From NCBI GenBank assembly GCA_040954595.2, contig CM082578.2, positions 13,826,001 to 13,890,000 on the forward strand: DNA of 64,000 bases. Direction: 5' to 3'. The DNA comes from Balanoglossus misakiensis (lineage: Eukaryota > Hemichordata). Positions 58,301-64,000 of this stretch are shown in pieces. The notes beneath the pieces were generated by a model that saw only the letters and a program-made list of their open reading frames with translations, did not search any database and was not told where the DNA came from. Each line of letters begins with the position of its first letter. Positions within the stretch are counted from its first letter, which is position 1. Position numbers and translations under genes: made by a program.

Positions 58301-60585
58301 GGCTGGTTGAGTACACAGAGTTTATGCCAGAAGTCATGTTTTACACCAAATGAGGGCGCTGTACATGACTAGCGTGATTGTACGTGCTTGTAAATGAATT
58401 TTTAAGGGTGTCTGTACAATCTGCTCCGAACACCAGAGGTGCAAAGTTTGTTTTGCAATTTCGTAGGTACCCCTAGTATGGAAAGATCGAGGTAAAATTG
58501 ACGATCTTACAGTGTGTGTAGATGGTGGTGAGGCCGTCTATTAGATCTGTGTAGTGCAAGCGATTTAGAGTTGTTAAATACATTCCAACGAGAACATGAC
58601 ACTAGACTAATGTTTGGTCTTTAAGTGTATATGAACCGGGACTATCATGATAAAGTTTCCTTCCCTAAAAGCCATCACTTTTCAGCTATCCCGCAAGACT
58701 TAACCTAAACGTAGGATAATTGATGTATCGATGAGTTCGTAACCTTCGACCTTTGCGAACTTCTATGTCTGTCATTGCAGATGATGAAAAGCAGACGTGA
58801 CAAGAAACTTTTGCGAAATACACAAACCATTGGGGGCGCTATACTGCATACCGACAGACACATGAAGGCAGATAGACGTAAATCACTGAACATGAAGATA
58901 ATATTACACAGTCGGTCGAGACCACATGCCCTTGAAAACCTGTCACGAATAAATATGGATAGATCTGAGAGTTCATCTATGCTGGGATTGATACTACATA
59001 GGATTAACGGAGATGTCGTCAACAGATGGGCGTAATCATACTTTCAGCAGGCCGACAAAAATGAAATGTTACATTCCCAAAATATTTCACATTCATTGGT
59101 AGTAAATGAATCAAGTGGAATACACCGTCAATATCTGTCAACAAGGACACGTGTAGGGTGTAAACACATTACGTGCAGTACCACAGTCTGTATACAAAGT
59201 CGTCAAATGTTTTACTGATGTTTAAAGTAAACTGGAGACACAATTTTGTTGTATTTTAAACATAACTGCAGGAAAAGAAAAGGGCACAAGCTGACTCGGC
59301 ATAGGTGACCCGGACAGGATTTCCCTGGGGGATTTCCCTCACACACGGACGGCGTTCAACGAAACACACCAAAATCCCCTCAACTGGATTAAAGTACCTC
59401 CTGCAGGCGAGACCATTATTAAATCCTGTGGCAGTTTGATCACAAAAATTGAGGTTGCGTTACCCTTGGACGCATCCGCCTTTTTTCTGGGAACTGAATG
59501 CCCGATGATTTGTTCATCATTAGTCCTTTGCATATCTTATCCAGAGTGCGCTTTGCATCGACAACTCGAATACAATTCTGGTAGAGTTGCGCGATCATTT
59601 CTACTTTGGACATTAAAAGAAAACCTCTCTTCCTGTGTTTTCAACATGTACAGAAAATGAGACCAGAATAAAAGTTGGAATGTATCTCGGGAACTGTTCT
59701 AATATTTTGTAGCATCAGAGGATTGTGTGGAATCAGCTAGATTAACTCACATCACATGCATGAAGAATCAGGTTCATAATCAGATTAAATCATGAAGAAT
59801 TAATCATTTTGCCAGAAGGTAAACACAGAAGAGTTTGGGATGCCACTTCAGATTTCCAATTCAGGGCAAATTGAGATTATCTTTTTTTTCCATTATAAAA
59901 TCACAATAACTTGAAAGCATGAATTCAGATAAGACAAAAAATATTGGCACGTGTACCTGTTAGAAGGGTGTTAAATTATACGATTGTCAATGCCCTATTA
60001 AAGTCAGTTTTTACAGACGGTTTCAAATACCATACATGTAACAATCTTCACGACGATATTAGCAGACACATCTATACGGCCAAGGTCCATCAATATCCGT
60101 AGCCAGAGCCCCGTCAATAGTTTTAAGATACATTTCAAAATGCCAATGCCATTTTGTGTCTTTCCTTATGCAATATTAGATGCAGACCAAAATTAGCATC
60201 AATTCCAACCGAAACGTGTGTGACCTCGTTTCGTGCAGGCGCAATTATGTAGTGTTGCACGTAGGGATACTTCAACGAATGGTTTCACTAAAACTTTGAA
60301 TTAGGTCACGTATTTTACAAGACGAGCAATTGCCTATCCAAATCTGCGTACACCAATTTCACTTCAATCATGTCAGCACTTCCAAGATTTCGTGTAAAGG
60401 GACAGAAATTATATAACATTTGCTCACGTGATAAACACAGGGGAGCAACAGTCAAATAAGGAGATGCTCAATGCTTCCTTCTTATGATCTGAACCTTGTT
60501 ATTTCAATCTTGTCTACTTTGTTGACAATTCAACCATGATCGGACTAAATGCTGACCTCTCCTTTTAATGGTGCATTACTTACTG

Positions 60586-60608
60586 CAACAACAACAACAA
60601 CAACAACA
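60586..60608. repeat. (CAA)n microsatellite
   Basis: Seven to eight CAA copies. Confidence 0.88.
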
Positions 60609-62188
60609 TCATGATAATACCAACACACATTGTCTATTTTTACAGAATTGACTGCTACTACTGTTTGGACAGTCCATCTTTCGCGCATCAAAGGTTGGTT
60701 TACAACATTTAGGTGAACACAGGCGTCAAAATGACATGCCCCCGGATTTATTCCTATCAGACGGCATTTTAACAAGCTTTAAAATACGTGCAATCAAGGT
60801 GGCTTTAAAGTAATATGCACCACGAGATTCAATTGATTGAGTCAGTGTACTCTAGCACTACTTTCAGTTTTGATGTTTTCTGATATGCTCAGATTGATGT
60901 CGAGAGGTCGAACAGTCATTTTCAAATAACTCGTACTGATTTCTTCCCCAGTGGACCAAATATAAGCCTGATTGCTGAGCTTTCCTGTATCTGAGATCAG
61001 TATCTGTAATATGTTTCGTCAAACCTTGTGCAAGTACCGGTACATCGCCAATGTTCGTTTAATATGGAAATCCGCATTTTATTGACATGACATTGCTAAA
61101 TGTGTGTTTCACTGGTGCAAGATCTCAACGAAATCACTAGCTGCAGAAAGTTTCACTAATTTGTTACTTCTGGCTTGGTGGACTGACATCAGCAATGTTA
61201 TTGAAAATGAAGTACCGTATATGATCCCCATGATACCAATTGGACCTTATCAATAAGTACTGTATATCCACAATTGCAAACTATCGTCGATTATGTAAAT
61301 CAGTGTCGATGTATAATATGCCAATATTGCCATTGTGTTTGCCATAAACAACCATTACCATAAACATTTCAATTCTAGCTAACTTCATTAATATGCAATC
61401 CATCCCAATTACCAAATCTAATCACTACTTGCCACTTCATACATTTAACGAAATACTTTAAATATGATTTAAATATGATCAGCCGAGCCATCGATTGCAT
61501 GAAGAGACAGAGTGATAGGCGACAGTCATACCCCACTTGCGTGTGATCACTGGGGATAGATTCACTGAATGAAAAAAAAAAACTCTGGTTTTCAAAGTCT
61601 ACACACCTATTGCTAGTGTTTTCCCTTCAACTTAGTAACTACTGTTTCTCTGACAACGTCACGTATCCAATCAGTTTCAGTAAACGATTTTAATTAAAAA
61701 CTAAGACAATATAGAGTATTCGCAGCCTCACACATTTCTTTTCCTTCGCGTTAATGAGGCTTCACAGTCTTGATCGATGACGTTCTACATGACCGTTAAA
61801 TCATAACGATGGAATTATGCTTTAAAGTGGCCTGTTGACATTTGGAAATGTCGCGCACGTTCCGCACTTGCATCAATAACGCATCTCCTGATTATCAAGT
61901 TTTCCGAAAGCTCAGTAACTCACTGATATCCTGGTGCTTTGTTGCAATGGCCATTAACACTACAAAACTAGACCCCCAAAACAGCGCCGTCGCTTTCACA
62001 GCAGGGAGCTCCAAAGGGAAGACGCTATACACTGAGACACAATGTCGTAATAGTACATAGCTTGGCCGATTTTCTGAAAGATACGGCTCTCCTGGATAAT
62101 ATCCTTGTTGCAAAGACACATACTATATTTGAGAATTTGAAGTGTCCCCTATTGCATGAACTAGCTGGCTGTCTGTCTGTGCATGTAC

Positions 62189-62210
62189 GCGTGCGTGCGT
62201 GCGTGCGTGT
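62189..62210. repeat. (GTGC)n microsatellite
   Basis: About five GTGC copies, alternating purine and pyrimidine. Confidence 0.85.
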
Positions 62211-64000
62211 GGACCTTTCATCTATCTACCTGATACCAGTGAATTGTAGGTATAGGTTGGTATGTATGTAAGTAGGTACTAATGGATAGTATTGGATGAT
62301 ATGATCACTGAATAGCAGCACAGACGGATGAAAGAGATGAATAGATAGATGTACATGTCGACCCAGACACAATGCAAACCAGGGGGTATTCACAGAGTGT
62401 CTATATCACACTCTATTTTGCCATTAGTGATGATTTATTGCAGCGTTTATCAAGGCATCACATCAACACGCCTTCCATCTTCACAAGTCAGAATCTCATG
62501 TTATTCATATCTCCAAGTGTTGATGTGCATTTGAAGTTAATCGTTTTAGTTGTAGTATAACTATAACGTTGCAATCATACATGTTCACTGAAATGATCAC
62601 ATTCTTACACTAGTTAAATTGAAGCCTACGGCAGGCTTTGGTATTTCTCGGAGGGGTGGGGGGGGGGGGAGGAGTGGGGGAGAGGCAGATCACAGGAAGA
62701 AACTCCCATGGATAAAGCTTGCCAATTAAAATGGAAACATATCAAAGTTTTGAATCTTTTCTGTATCGCACATGCGTTTTAAGTTTTCAAATTGTACTGG
62801 AGATACTAAATTAGCGAGTGTCATCCAAAACTGATGCGAAGGTTTTTCCCATGATTTGACATCACACATGTATTTATTTATTTATCCCAGACTACATCTA
62901 GTGAAGCAGAATATGATTCGATCCGTTGATTAAAACAGAATGCAACGAGCAAGCCCGTTACACAAAAAAGTACGGAGCCCGGTTAAGAGTTCGAAGTATA
63001 TGTCGAAGTGAGCTAAAATTCTCACAGTTATGTTGTCATCTGGCTTGCATGGAAATGCAGAGGGATGCCTGTCCTTGTAGTATTACCCTCAACTGTGTCA
63101 ACATATGGCATCAGCTGTGTTCTTTCATAGCAAAAACGGATGTCACTTGCACACAAAATTTATCTATTGTTAAATGAAATCCAGCAAATATGTGTTGTCG
63201 TTTTGTGTTAATTTGCTGACCTGTCCCACCCGTTTTCAAAGCAGTTAAATGTTGAAATGTATTATGGGCTTGGAAGAACGTTCAACTCTGATTTCATTTC
63301 CCATATCTGGTCCTGGCGATGCCTGACAAGCCCTGTACTCAGAAAAGCGGGTCTGTTTTGTATCTTTCTTGCTTTTACGCGAAAACAGCTAAGGTTGCAT
63401 ACTTTAAAGTCACGAAATTACAATGCCACCCATTAAACTAATCACAAGTAATGTGAAGATAAGCAATAATTGCATTTACTTGAAAATAGAACGAAAAATG
63501 ATGGTGTACTTAGCCCAGGCGAAATTTTTATCGTTAGTCACCGCGCCTTGACGAAAGAAATTGTCTTCATTTTGACCTTAACAGACCCCTTTTCATATCT
63601 TGGGTTTCGAATGAATTTATGTAGTGATATTTGAGGAGCCTTCGGACCAGGCTAGCATTAACACAGAGAAGAAATAAAAATACACAACAGCTCTGAAAGC
63701 GTTTTATCACACTTCAAACCTATCAACACATGTAGTCGGTTCTGGAAGTATCACTATACATGCCCATCTACCACTGCAGTGTACATGTGATGATGTAAAC
63801 ATTTTCATGACAGCTATTACACTTAACAAATAACCATATTGTATATGCACAATGCGCGTGTCGATATGGTTGCCATAATAACACACTTCCTCTTCTATAC
63901 TACTAGATGTGTTTTCATTTAGTCGGAAAATGACCAGGGTTTACTATAGGTAAGCCACCTACTACAAGGAGGGCTTTGCGGAATAAAACTATGCAGTTTA

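Larger units (their letters stand above)
55351..64000. other. Non-coding flank to window end
   Basis: No gene supported on either strand. Simple repeats are (CAA)n at 60586-60608, (GTGC)n at 62189-62210 and a G-rich tract near 62654-62684. Open frames are short and overlap on both strands. Confidence 0.5.

Overview
The window is animal nuclear DNA: AT-rich, with a few intron-containing genes spread over long non-coding tracts, plus satellite, microsatellite, SINE-like and LTR material. The recognisable coding parts are a vertebrate-like EDEM1 and a rhodopsin-family peptide receptor. With the SINE type, this suggests a marine invertebrate (deuterostome or lophotrochozoan), but nothing seen here fixes the species.

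Layout. Positions 1-5215 are the right edge of a tandem satellite with an 88-bp unit. It enters from outside the window, carries a higher-order duplication inside, and ends in diverged units. Positions 6220-6778 (+) hold a likely two-exon gene for a 73-residue secreted peptide of unknown function. At 11172-11331 (+) there is a weak candidate exon resembling the C-terminal membrane part of P5B ATPases. Positions 17697-38345 (-) hold the main gene, nine recognised exons of EDEM1, an ER glycosyl hydrolase family 47 protein, including its natural C terminus. Its N-terminal exons and one internal exon were not located. On the opposite strand, inside one EDEM1 intron, lies an unidentified terminal exon with its own stop codon and polyadenylation signal (21154-21399). 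A tRNA-derived SINE (about 33838-34115) lies in another intron. A solo LTR (38519-39238) splits an ATAC microsatellite just upstream of the first recognised EDEM1 exon. Positions 52197-53279 (+) hold an intronless GPCR coding region behind a 5'UTR splice site and three short upstream ORFs.

The remaining stretches show no gene I can support. EDEM1 recognises misfolded N-glycoproteins in the ER for degradation, and the GPCR is a cell-surface receptor. I see no functional link between them, and no gene cluster or defence-like system. The least explained items are the secreted peptide gene, the antisense terminal exon, and the GPCR with a substituted TM6 switch residue.
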